64,000 bases of DNA, taken from the NCBI GenBank assembly GCA_030272155.1, contig CP126199.1, forward strand, positions 2,356,001-2,420,000. Direction: 5' to 3'. Positions 20,120 through 31,713 of the stretch are shown piece by piece. Position 1 is the stretch's first letter. Every line of letters begins with the position of its first letter. Made by a program: the position numbers and the translations under genes. This stretch comes from Tetradesmus obliquus (taxonomy: Eukaryota > Chlorophyta > Chlorophyceae > Sphaeropleales > Scenedesmaceae). The notes beneath the pieces were generated by a model. The model searched no databases. It saw only the letters and a list, made by a program, of their open reading frames with translations, and had not been told where the DNA came from.

Positions 20120-22193
20120 ATGGCTGATCAAGAGAGCCCGCTGATGATGGACGAGTCTGATCGCACCGTTGTAACCTGCTGGGCGTGCAACATCCTGGTC
20201 GCTGCACCGCTGGGCACCGACGGTCTCGCTGCTCCAGTGTTCAAGGTTTGTTCGCTCGCAAACCGTCGCTCCTGAGAGCTCAGCAAACGTGGTGTGGCTG
20301 TCTACAAAGTAAAAACTTTGTGTCTGCTGTGTGCATGCTTGTTGAATCTGCAGCTAGATGCTGAGTGCTCAGTTACAACTGTTGTGTTGCAGTGTGGCTG
20401 GTGTGGCGCTGTAAACGACCTGCAGCAACGCGTGGAGGACAAAGAAGCCGCACTGGCCAATGGCTACCAACCGTGGCAACAGCCGAGGCAGCAAGAGCAA
20501 GGGGCCTATAGACTGCACCTGCCCTCAGCATACAAGCAGTATAGCAGTTGTCCCAAGCAGCACCGCAGCAGCCTGGCGAGGCATGCACGCTGCTTGGCTA
20601 GCACATGCATGGCAGGCTGCCGTTGGGCAGTAGTTGGGCTCGTGGCGCTGCTGGTGGCAAGCATTGCAGGAACAGGCATCATCTTGCTGCTGCCACGGCT
20701 GTGCACTACATGGGCCACCTACCTCCCAAACTTGGCGGTCTCTGTATACCTGTGCATATGCGTCGCTGTCAACTACACTGCAGCTGTCCTGCAGTCGCCT
20801 GGCCGAGTGGCAGAATGTGTACCGCCGCCACTGCGTGGGCCACACGGGCAAGTCCTGCAAGGTTCATATGAGCTGTACAGCTTTTGCAAGCAGTGCAGAG
20901 CCGCCAAACCGCCAGCAGTGCACCACTGCAGCGCCTGCAGGCACTGTGTCGTCGACATGGACCACCATTGTGAGTATTAGCGAGGCTTTGTGCTGAGTTG
21001 CGCGCAGCAGGCTCTGGCACTCTCTTGGATTGCACTGATTTGTGAGGTGGTCAGCAGTGACGGGGTTGGTGACTTGTGGCGTGGTTAGGCATGCAGCTGG
21101 GAGGGGTTTGCTGCGGCAGTGTGCTTGCACAGCTCTGAATGCCATTACTGTTGCCAAAGCCTGTGGCAAGGCAGCTGCGCAGCTTAAACTGCATGATTCA
21201 AGCCAGCCAGTAGCTTCTGACCTGCTGCTGCTCTGCTGTTGCCACGGCTGCTGATTTGCCCTGCTGCTGCCCACAGGCCCCTTCATCAACAACTGTGTGG
21301 GGCGGGGCAACCTGCGGCCGTTCCTGCTGTTCCTGCTGTGGACAATCCTGGCTGCAGCCTACGTGCTAGCGATGTGCAGCGCGCTGGTGTGGCGCGAGTG
21401 GGATGTGGTACGCGAAAGCGTCATCATACACAGCACCCTGAACCAGGGCAGCTTTGGTGCACCCATCAACAGCAGCAGCAGCAGCGGTGGCAGCAGCATT
21501 GCCGGCAGCTTGACCCGCCCTGATCTTGCTGCGGGAGTGTTGATCAGCCCTGCTGCCCACAGTACAGCTGCACTTACCAGCAGCAGCAGCAGCAGCAGCA
21601 GCGTGCACATGGCAACCGCAGGCCAGCATGCAGCAGATGCTGCTGGCTGGTCGAGCGCGCGGTTTGTGGCCAGCGGAGGCATGCTGCTCCTGCTGCTGCA
21701 GCTTGCGCCTGGCTGGCTGCTGGCCACTTACTACCTTGCAGCAGCGTGTGTTGCACTGCTGCTGGCAGTCAGTGCGCTGCTGGTGTCGCAGCTGAACTAC
21801 TTGGGGAGTGGAGTGACGTATATTCAGCACCTCAAGCGCGCAGCAGGCAGTGCAGCAGCAGCTCCAGGCGCTGACAGCTGCACAGAGCACCGGCAGCAGG
21901 CAAATGGTAATGGCAGCCCATGCAACGGCTTGCAGCAGGTTTGCGCTGAGCAGACTGATGCAGGTTCTGCAGCAGCAGCAGGGCCTGTAGAATTTGGAGC
22001 GCGAAAGCCGCCGCATGTTCAGCAGGTGCTGCAACGCCAGTATGGCAAGTGGCAGGTGCTGTGGGGGAGGCTGCAGGATGTGCTTGGGGTGGATGGCAGC
22101 AGTGGGTTTGCTTTCAGCACAGCACTGCTGGTGCCGCAGTGGCAGCCCACTGCATCAGCAGGTGTGTCTACTGCTGTGAAGAAGTGGAGTTGA
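20120..22193 (+). CDS. DHHC-type protein S-acyltransferase
   Basis: DHHC enzymes attach palmitate to cysteines of membrane proteins. Three exons (20120-20245, 20393-20969, 21277-22193) close to 539 residues. The Cys-rich core runs from FCKQCRAAKPPAVHHCSACR to DMDHHC and PFINNCVGRGN; the intron splits the catalytic Cys codon of DHHC itself (T/GC). Hydrophobic segments flank the core: two before it (VVGLVALLVASIAGTGIILLL; LAVSVYLCICVAVNYTAAVL) and two after (FLLFLLWTILAAAYVLAM; LLATYYLAAACVALLLAVSALL). At the N-terminus a two-knuckle zinc ribbon is visible, CWAC in exon 1 and CGWC in exon 2, joined by APVFK; the same layout occurs in one plant DHHC subfamily. The lumenal loop carries a Ser/Ala-rich insert. 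Start chosen at the first ATG that includes CWAC. Target proteins unknown. Confidence 0.93.
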
Positions 22194-23157
22194 TTGTCTG
22201 GTGTGGTCGATGGTACTTTTTCGACAAATCTGCCCTTCTGCACATGTCAACAACTATACATTTGTTTGCATCGCCCATATCCCGCGCTGGCAGGCTGCCA
22301 GCCAGTGGCTGCTGATATCATACATATCGATTTGTAACGGCTGTTTGTGCACCGCGTGGTCCAGCTGGTTGACTATGTTCTCATCAAGGCATGGTGCCTG
22401 ACAGTCTGCTTCAACTTGCAGGCGCAAAGAAGCTGCAGGGACACCGTGTGACACCCATTAGACCGTAGTGCAGGCTATCAAGCAGTGCCAGAACTACAAC
22501 ACAAATGCCACATGTCCAGCCAGTCTCAACTGCAGAGCATGAACAGGCCTTCAGCACGCCACACGTTAAAAACCCTCTGAAAGCGGCGTACTGCTCAGCA
22601 GCAGCAATGGCCTGCACAAGCATGCGCCCACGCAGGGCGGTCACCAGCGCTGTTGCGTGCAGCGTGCCGTCCTGAGGATACCGCAAGAGGGACACCTCTT
22701 GCCAATGCATTGGCGATGCAACGAGCAAACAGCATCATCACCAAGCCGCCACTTGGGCAGTTTATCTGGCAGCAGACAGCATTACAGGCGAAACCGTGTG
22801 CATGCTGTGATCAAGCAACAACCAAACTTGCACAGCTGATCGCAGTTGACAATCAACAGGGTGCGGCCCCAGCGTTGCCTGCTAAGGAGCATGTATACAC
22901 GCCCAGAGGCTGCTGAAATGCGGCACTGCATCTGCACATGCCGGGATGCCGCTCTTAAGCCGCAGCCAAAGGTGCGATGTAGCGGATGTCGCCGACTCGG
23001 CGATGCTATCACTGCAACGCACACCAGCTGCTCTTAGATAGCCAGTGCAGCAACAGCAGGTGAACAGCAACACAATGCCTTATCTGTACAATCATCGTCC
23101 GCTGCTGTGCTGCTGACTTAATTCGTCATGCTGTTCCAATTCATATGTAGCCAACAA
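22194..23157. other. Convergent intergenic region
   Basis: This stretch lies between the 3' ends of the DHHC gene (plus) and the Cys/His-rich gene (minus). No convincing coding exon was seen on either strand. It contains the DHHC poly(A) candidate. Confidence 0.45.
22333..22337 (+). terminator. TGTAA poly(A) signal candidate of the DHHC gene
   Basis: TGTAA, the usual green-algal poly(A) signal, lies 140 bases after the stop codon. The pentamer is short and could occur by chance. Confidence 0.4.
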
Positions 23158-25421
23158 TCAGCTCGACAACAGCAACGCCAGCAACTCGTCGTCTGTTGCA
23201 TCTTCCTCCACTGCCACGTGCTGTGGCATAGACATGGTAGGCTGCACGCTGTATGGCGCCAATCCCGCGCTATAGCTCCCTGCATCTGCACTTACAGGCG
23301 GGGCAATAGGCACTGCCAAAGGCAAGGCCACAGGCACAGCAGCGGGCAACACCAGTGGTGGCGGCTGCTGCACTGGCACCTGCTGCTGCTGCTGTTGCTG
23401 CTGCTCCAGCAAGTGCACCTGCACCGCAGACATCACTGCTGGCTGCTGCTGCTGCTGCTGCTGCTGCTGCGCGGAGAAGTCCCTGATTAAGCTGCTACTG
23501 CTGCCGCCGCTGCTGCTGCTGCTGCCGTCATCATCTTCCTCTGCTGCATACGGCTTTGGCATTGGCGTCGCTGCAAACTGCAGCCGCATCCACTTGTCAA
23601 TCTCATCCTCGTCATCTGGATCGTCAGATGGAATGTATGCCACAGCCAAGTTGCTGCTACCATCATCCACGCCGTTCAACAAAGCAGCAGGCAAGCCAGC
23701 ACCCAGCGCTGCGTCGTTGCTGCTGCTGCCACCACCAGCAGTCTCGCCACCTGCTGCTGCTGTCTCTTGCTCTTTCTTTGCCTGCTTTGCTGCCGCACGC
23801 TTTGCGTTTTTCTTTGCTGCTTTGGCGCTGGCTGCTGCCGCTGCTGCAGCATTGCGGCCCAGAGGGTCTGACTTTGACTCTACTGCTGCTGCTGCTGATG
23901 CTGCCGGGTAAGATGCCAAGGATGATGAAAAACCAACAGAAGCGATTGACCGCAACGATGGTGATCTGCGGCGGGTGAAACAAAGCAGCGAAAATCCATG
24001 GCACGGCAGCATGTCAACACAGTATGCCTCAACCTCAAAATAGCAGCAGTTACGTCACCACCAGCAGCAGCACAGCGATTGTACGCAGGGCGAAAGCATA
24101 GGGGCCTCAGTGCACATAGAGCAACATTGGATCCAGCACTGCAAGAGCCAAGAGGTTCACACTGAGTGACAGCCTCACACAAGCAATGTACAGCATGAGG
24201 TACTCACGGGGACAACTGCTGGCGCTGCTGCTGCTGCTGCTGCTGCACTGCAGGCTTTGGCTTTGACGCTGCTGCTGGTTGCTGCTGTGCTGCCTTTGGC
24301 GGCTTGGCTGCCTTGGCTGCTTTGGGTTGTGGAAGAACCCTGACAGGCTGCAGGCAGCAACAGGCAGGTGGCAGCAGGAAAGGGCCTTGACACAATGTCT
24401 CTAGAACATATCGTGTTGTTGAGTAAAGTGAAACACGGGGCTGTGTTGCTGTGTGTCCTGCAGGTGCAGTGCAAGGCAAAGGAGCACCCGGCACTTGGCT
24501 TCCCAATCTCTGCAACAAACACAGCGCATACAGCATGCTTCACATCTGCAGCTGAATAGCGTGCAGTTGAATAGCGTGCAACTTGAACATCTGCATGCAA
24601 GCTGCAGATGATGTCATGTGCTGTGGTGTGCCAGTGGCGTGTGTGTCCGCACCTGTGGGGGCGGCGGTGCTGGCTTGGCTGCTTTCACCAGAGCCTTGCC
24701 CATGTGCATGATCTGCAGCAGCAGCAGCAACAGCAGTAGCACGCTCACACCTACGCACACCGCGTTCGGTATGACCACACAGCTATAAAAGTCACGTATA
24801 TGTTGTCAAAGCCATCACCAAGGCAGGCCACACAAGCCCAGCGTAAGCAGCCCAGGGCATCACTGCTACATACAGCTGTGTGTCAAGTCCATGTAACAAC
24901 TGCTACTACATGCCCCAAACAGCAGCAGCTGTGCCCACCTTGCCCCTGCAGACTGCTGTAGCTGCCTTGGGCCCGTAACCTCTGGGGCATGGGAAGCCAG
25001 ACTTGCGAGACCTGAGGCACACACAAGCACCAGCTGAATTTTTCAGCGATGTTGCTGAACTCTACAAAGCATTTTAGCGGCCATGTCGAAGACATGTGGA
25101 CGTGTGATGGTAACTCTGCAGCATGCGGCGCTGCTAGCAGTGCGGCGCTGTTGTCTGCTGCTGTCCAGGAGCACACCAACCCGCCAGGCTGCCCTCTTGC
25201 TTCTGTCACTCAAGCTGAACTGCATGCTCATGCATGCGGCGTGCAACACATGCCCTGCCAGTGCCGGCTGCTGCTGCTGCTGCTGCTGCTGCTTCGGGCC
25301 TTGTGCAGATACGGGCTTGTGAACACCTACAGCCAGCCAGCCTCACTCACGCGTCATAGTTCTTGCCAGGCATGCCCCGCAGGTACGACTTCAAGCACTT
25401 GTCATGGTACAAGTCAGACTC
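23158..25421 (-). CDS. Cys/His-rich, possibly zinc-binding protein with acidic/Gln-rich tail; 5' exons unresolved
   Basis: Exons that fit in phase are 25421-25351, 25011-24939, 24712-24653, 24347-24208 and 23965-23158. The N-terminal part seen here carries ESDLYHDKCLKSYL, SRKSGFPCPRGYG and AVCRGK, so spaced His and Cys residues could form a PHD- or RING-like zinc site (inference). A Lys/Ala/Pro linker follows (KAAKAAKPPKAA), then poly-Gln, then Ser/Ala-rich and Lys-rich blocks (KAAKKNAKRAAAKQAKKE), an acidic block (DDPDDEDEIDKWMRL) and two more Gln runs before the stop. The short LRLQFAATP-type segment beside the acidic block may be a docking motif. The true start must lie above 25421; Gln-rich minus-strand frames near 25640-25840 may belong to it but could not be connected. 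The composition suggests a nuclear regulator. I do not recognise the family. Confidence 0.6.
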
Positions 25422-27078
25422 CTGCAAGCCCAGGTAAAGAATAATATATATAATGCTAATATAATCCTACTGGCTCCGCATGTGGCACATGCTTGGTGTA
25501 GACTATGCAGTTGAAGGCTGAAAAACCAGCACACATGCATGCAGAGAAGGTGCCGCCAAGCGGCAAGCTGACAATCAGCCAGGGCCTGCAGCCACCCTGG
25601 CAAGGCCTGCAGCCACCCTGCAGGTAGCTTAAGTTTTCATGCTTGTTTTGCTGGGCGTGGCTGCTGCAGGCACAAATGCTCTGATTGCTGCTGCTTTTGC
25701 TGCTGCAACTGCTGGCAGCAGTCTGCTGCTGCTGCTACTGCTGCCTTACCTTGGGAGCATGGCAGTTGGCACTGCAGGACAAAGCAAAGCAACTCTGCAT
25801 GCACACACGAGCTGTCAGCAGGCAGCCCAACAAGCCTCGGCACCGTGAGGCTTCAATGACGAGAGCTGTTGGGGGCTGTGTGTCAGCAGCTCCTCACATC
25901 GTCTCCTGGATGTGCCTCCTTCCCACACCAGTTGCACAACACAGTGTCCCCAGCCATTCACAGGATCGCTGCGTGCAAGCCCACAGCCCCCCTATGCTCC
26001 GTGCTAAACTTGTCTACGTGGGCAAAGCACGTCAAGCATACACATTTTCGTGCTGCGAAGGATTGCTTGCGATGTATGCTATCGTTTTGGAACATAAGCA
26101 ATGGCACTGTATACATACTGACGTGCTTAGCAGAGGAACAGAACAGTGATGACACAATTTGAGCCGGTTGTAACACCTGCTTGCTCCCGCCTCTTGGAGC
26201 TGGCTTTTTCAGAGGGCAAGAAGCAAGAAAAGGCACTCAACCATATATTGCGTCTTCTGTCATAGTGAGGTGGCAAGGCAGCTCGGGCTGTGCTCTGTAA
26301 ACTGCCACGGCCCCACCTGCAGTGTCCCGCCCAAGTCCCTCTCCCTAGCCTAGTAGGGCCCTGGGCCATGCATAGCCTTGCAATGGCGCACGCCTCGAAG
26401 CCATTGCACCATTTTGCTCCAAACATAATCTTGTATATGAAGTTTATTTTGCTTTGGCGTGCACTTCAAGTGATTTGTCAAACTTTGGAGTCTCACCACA
26501 ACCTCTCTAGGTGTGTACAGCTAGCTACAGGGCTTTGCACAGGGGCGGATTTAAAGAAAGCAAATTAAACAGTCAACATTGCAACATTACAAATGCTCAA
26601 GCTCAGTGGCCAAGTCTAACTTTTGCAACATTCCTTTGAAGACCTGCCTGCTGCCTGCATGACAGGCTAGCAACTCCTGGTGCTGCAACGGCAGGAGGCG
26701 ATCCTGTACATTTGAACTTAAGTTCTAGTATACACTCATGATCGCAGCTGCTTCAACACTACATGTCGGTGCCTTGGTTTATGATGACTGTCATCATCGA
26801 GCAAACCTGCGATCGTTGCTGCATGGGCTTCTTAGCTTCCGTACATTATGCTACAAAACAGCTGGATGTTGTAAGCAGTCACTGATGTAAAAGAAAGAAG
26901 TGCAAGCCACTGCGAGTTGCCAGACCACCAACCGTGCATTTGCCACAGGGCGCTCATTACCTTGCTCTCCTAAGGTTTAATACCTTAACTTTTGCAACTT
27001 GAGTTTCTGGCAGGCACGGAGCAGCGCAATTAGCTTTGACCTGAGCAAGAGCAGTGTCCCGCGCCAGACCTCTGCAGC
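25422..27078. other. Divergent region with unresolved 5' exons
   Basis: The 5' exons of the Cys/His-rich gene should lie in the left part. The right part, 26150-27078, is A/T-richer, has no convincing exon and should hold the promoter of the DUF1997 gene. A small direct repeat (GGCCTGCAGCCACCCTG, twice) lies at about 25583-25620. Confidence 0.4.
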
Positions 27079-28833
27079 ATGCAGTCCATGCGAGCAGCAC
27101 AAGCGCAGCAGGCCACACTCGCCACATCTCGATTGAATCCGCGGCCAGCTGTGCCCCTGCACCGCCAGCGTGTGGCATGCCGCTCAGCAGCGCGCACAGC
27201 AGTGACAGAGCAGCAGACTGCTGCGCCGCCCAGGCTGCAGCGGCATGAGCGCCTGAACAATCCTGCAAAGATTGGCTCCACAGGCACAGCAACAGTACAT
27301 GTGAAGGACATGGGCCACTCGCCCACAGCAACAGGCGAAGACATCTCACTGGATGCCTACATGAGGTGCGTGCTGCGCCTCCTTAGAGCCTGACGCACGT
27401 CAGCGCCAGTGCGCGCCGGCAATGCGCGTGCTGCATGCATGCACCACCATCCCCAGCAGTAGTGCGGTTGCCCTGCTTTATTGCTGTTCTATTCAGAGTG
27501 TGTGAGCAAGCGTCATATTTCTATAGGATAAGGTCAGCCCACCAGACTGTAGGGAGTCTGTGCTAGCTCTGTATCATGTGCCTTGTGGAGTGTCCTGCAA
27601 GCAGTCTAGCTCACTCCCTGCAGGCACGCGCGCCCTCGTGTGCAGTGCTTAGTCATCGCACTGTGGTGCAAGCTCAACCTGCGCATGCAGCGGCCTCCTG
27701 CATATGCTGCACCCCGCTTTGTGTCTGCGATATGAAATTATCTGCCTCGTCTGATGACTAATGCATCTGCCCTGTTCAACTGTCCTGCAGGCTGCCTGTG
27801 GAGCAGTACTACATCCTGGACCCAAAGCAGATCCAGTTTGTGGCGGGCAACCGCTTCATCTTGTCAGTGCCGCGCATCCAGCTGCTGGGCGCCTCGCTGC
27901 AGCCGGTCATCGAGGTGTGCGTCACCGGCGAGGATGATGCAGTGCTGCTGCAGGCCACAGACTGCCAGCTGAACGCCACAGGCATCATGGGTGCGCTCGA
28001 CAGCAAGTTTGCCATGCAGGTGAGGGGTGGTGAAGCATGGTATGGTTTTGCAGGCAGGCAGATAGTCTGTAAGCAGCTGCGCTATGTCTGCGGTCTGCTC
28101 GAACGCAAGTGGCAAGCCGTGCTGCTGTGGGGTGCAGTGTTGACGCACTGCTGCTCAATGTTTGAGCAGTGATGATTCATCACCTTACCAAGTATGTTCC
28201 ATCAAGTATATCAACCCTGTATGGAAGCCAGCAGCAGCGCTTAGTACTTTGGGTGCGCTGCTGACTTGCTATGGGCTTGTTGCTGCCTGCTCTCGCTTGC
28301 AGTTCCAAACGCGCCTGACATGGACCAGCCACACACACAGCCGCCTGCCAAACCACCAGCAGCAGCACCAGCAGTTCCAGGTGGTGCAGCCACCACACCA
28401 GCAGCAGCAGCAGCCTCCTGCAGCAAGCAACGGCAGCAGCAGTACACCTATTGCTGCTCCGCAGCAGCAGTCGAAGCTGCGTGCTGGCTGGGATAAGCTG
28501 AAGAGTGTCAGCTGGTCTGGCAGTAGCAGCAGCGGCAGCAACGGCGACGGCAGTAGCAACGGCAACGGTAGCAGCAGCAGCAGCAGCACTCCAGGCAGCA
28601 TCACAGGTGCTGCGTCGGTGCAGGTGTGGTGTGAGGTGGTGCCTCCTTTCCAGCTGATGCCGCGGGAGGTGTTACAAAACAGTTGTAACGTTGTTATAAC
28701 GGGCCTGGTCAACTCGCTGCTGCCATGGTTCATGCGGCAGCTGTCTGCCGACTATGCAAAGTGGGCGGCTGATCCTGCATACCGGGCTGAGCGGCGGCTG
28801 CGCACATCACAAAAGGTGGTGCACCGCAGCTAG
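27079..28833 (+). CDS. DUF1997 family protein, plastid-targeted
   Basis: Three exons (27079-27365, 27791-28019, 28303-28833) close to 348 residues. The first 50 or so residues are rich in Arg, Ala, Ser and Gln with almost no acidic residue (SRLNPRPAVPLHRQRVACRS), a typical chloroplast transit peptide. The body matches DUF1997 as known from cyanobacteria and plastids: LPVEQYYILDP, VPRIQLLGASLQPVIEV, then after an insert PPFQLMPREVLQNS, ITGLVNSLLPWFMRQL and DYAKWAADP. The insert (about 110 residues, exon 3) is poly-Gln/Ser/Gly-rich and interrupts the beta-rich domain between TRLTW and VQVWCEV. Its role is unproven; family members are thought to bind lipid-like ligands or act at membranes. Start chosen at the ATG beginning MQSMRAAQ. 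Confidence 0.85.
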
Positions 28834-30780
28834 GCATGCAGCAGGTTGCTGCTGATTGGTTTTGTAGCATATGGTGACGTGGGTGTTTCTTTGAGGTGAG
28901 AGTGCAGCAGCGTGGCAGGGGTGTGCAGCAGGGTAGCTGGTCAGGGATCGTAGTGGTATCTCTGCAATTTCAGAGCATGGCTGCTTGCACTGGCTGTGCT
29001 GCTTGTTTTAGCGGGCGGGGGTTTGCCGCCTGGCTGGGGATTGATGTTTGCATGCTTGCAGGAGTGTCAGGATACGTGCTTTGGTGTATGGCCTTTGGCC
29101 AGCTGGTTGTGGGTCAGTTCGGGCATTGCAGTTGCTATTAGCCTTCTTAAAAGTGTTGTATGCTGCTTTGGCATTCTTCACCAGCAATGTATAGCGTCCA
29201 GGCTGCCGGTGGCGATTGTATTGGAATAGATTTGGCTAGCAGCGTTGTACAGTAGCAGTCTTACATTAGCTGTGTTGTGATTGTGTGTGGCGTTCATCAG
29301 ACGCTGTATGCGCTGTGCGTTTGTAAACCAGGCACATGCCGGTGCCGAAATAGAGAGAAAAAAGTGCCACTTGGCGTGTGACTTCGACATGCAAGCTCAG
29401 GCACAGGCCGTGTCTTGAGCATATGAGCATCTGCTCAGCACATACGTGCCGTTTGCAGTCTGTCATTGTTGCTGTGCTAAGTGCGCAGCACATGCACAGG
29501 CAAAGTTTGCGGGCTGTGCACAAGCTGCTGCACGTGTTTGCCGCCGATGTGCTTTGGATTTGTTTCTGGCAGGTCATTGTAGTATGTATGTTGCAGCAGG
29601 TGTTGACCAGCATCCGCGCTTGTTCCTGTTTACATGCAGTTGTGCCCCTGTGGCTGGTGCACCTGCACACAGCAGCACCAACCATTTGTGGCAGTTGTTC
29701 GTCATTACAGCCAAGAGCATCAGGTCATGGGCTGCAAAGACGCCCTTGCTATGCAACGCACGCATGTGGCGACCAGCGCTTGATTGTTGCGCTGTTTGAG
29801 AATCTCTTCTGCTTGCGTGCTGCTCAAGTGGCGCGGACGCCGCTGGCAAGGATGCGTTCATCTGCTGATGTGCCGGCATGTCATTGCAGGCTGGATTTGC
29901 GTCCTGGTTTGTCGTGATGAGCCAGTCCAGTTGAAAGTTGAAAGTGTCTACGCTCTCTTTGCAGGGAGCGGAATTAACGGAGGGCAAAGGACAGGGCCAT
30001 AACGAGCCAGTCCAATACTATTGTTGAAGGCAGCACTGTATGAATGTGCTGCTCTTGTTTGGTTCTGCCAGCTTTCTGCAGCTTTCTGCAAGCTGAGGCA
30101 AGGGCTGTCAGGTGCATGTTGCATTCAGCTATTGCAAACTGTGTTTACATGCCAATGCAAGCTTTTTGCTGTCAGACTCTGGCATCGTGGTACCAGTACC
30201 TGCACAGCAGGGTAAAATGCGACAGCAGGCGGAGGTGGCAGGCTTGACCCTTGGCAGTAACTTATTCATATGTGATCTATCTACAATACTTTTTAGCCAG
30301 TAACTGGTGGTTCGTTTTGTTTGCGAGCCAGTCGAGCGGTAGCTGAGGAACAGAAACAACGAACAGACATGAACATGCACGATACCTGTCGTGCCTGCAA
30401 AAAATGGTATGTTTCATGTATTCCAATAAGTTGTTCTGTCAAGAACCCAGCATAAGCCTCTGCTTGGTCACCATCATATGCTATGATTAAGCGATCGCAA
30501 TGCGGGCCAGCGCTGCCCTTAAAACTAGCCGTGATAGTTATAATAATTCATACAACGTGTTTAAGTGGAGGTGCTGCTTTTGAGGTGAGAGTCTATCACA
30601 GTTGCTGTGCCTGGGCCTGAGCAGCAGTGTTTGATCGCGCAGCGCATGTACCGATGTTCAATTGTGATGCAAAGTTGCTACGCAGTGTTCTTAGGATTGA
30701 AAAAGCTTGATAAGCAGCGATGACGTGCTGCTGTGCTGCTGCTGCTGCTGCTGACGGGACTGCTGCCATGCAATATCGGC
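28834..30780. other. Intergenic region between two plus-strand genes
   Basis: About 1.9 kb with the DUF1997 3' untranslated region and the promoter of the next gene. Open frames are short and show no family resemblance. The right end (30240-30600) is A/T-rich. Confidence 0.45.
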
Positions 30781-31677
30781 ATGCACCAGGTGAATCAGTT
30801 CTTCGAAGCAGCTGGATCACTGCCAGGCTATTTGGGCCGCAGCCTGCAGCAGCTGCAGCAGCAGTCATGGGTGGGTGGCCAGACCCAGGCCCCTTACGGA
30901 CAATTCACCCCAATCCTTGACAGGACCAACACATATGGCAGCTGGGGAGGGGCTTGGCGAGACACAACTGGCCCTGGCAGCAGCACCAATTCTGCTGGCG
31001 GTGTAACATCAGTGACAGTTGCTCCTACAGCTGCAAGCACTGCAGCTGGTGGCATGTCTACTATGAGCTACGACATCACTGCTGATGACAATGCTGATGA
31101 TGGGGCGGCTGTTACAAGTACTTCAGAAGGGGTGATGACTACTACGGCGCCTGGTTATACAGGCAACATACCTGTCACAGCAGATGGGAGCGATGATGGT
31201 GTCGTCACAGTCTACTCAAGCAACCCTGCAGGGTTGGTAACGCGTAGCAGTGGATGGTACCCTGCTGGTTCTGCTGCTAACTTTCCAAGCGGCGGCAGCA
31301 GCAGCAGCGTAACGGGCATTACTGGCATGCCAGGGATGGGCTACACTGTGCCTGGCAGTACAGTCAGCAGCAGTACCGTTGGCGGCACCACAGGCATGAC
31401 CAGACCACTGACAGTGACACAAGGCAGCACCATGACCAGCAGCAGCAACAATGACGGCTCACTTACTGTATGGGGCGCTACAGCAACTCCCTCAGCTGTC
31501 AACCCTGGTGGCAGCACCAGCAATGTAGTGTATGTGCAGCCCGGCAGTAGCATCAGCAGTGGTGTCGTGGTTGGCACCGGGGTGCAGAGCATGAGTGGCA
31601 CTTCAGTCAACCCAGCAGCAAACGCACCAGCTGCTGGGGGCGCAGCACAAATCAGCGGAGCAGCTGCCGGAGCAGGC

Positions 31678-31713
<36 letters not shown>

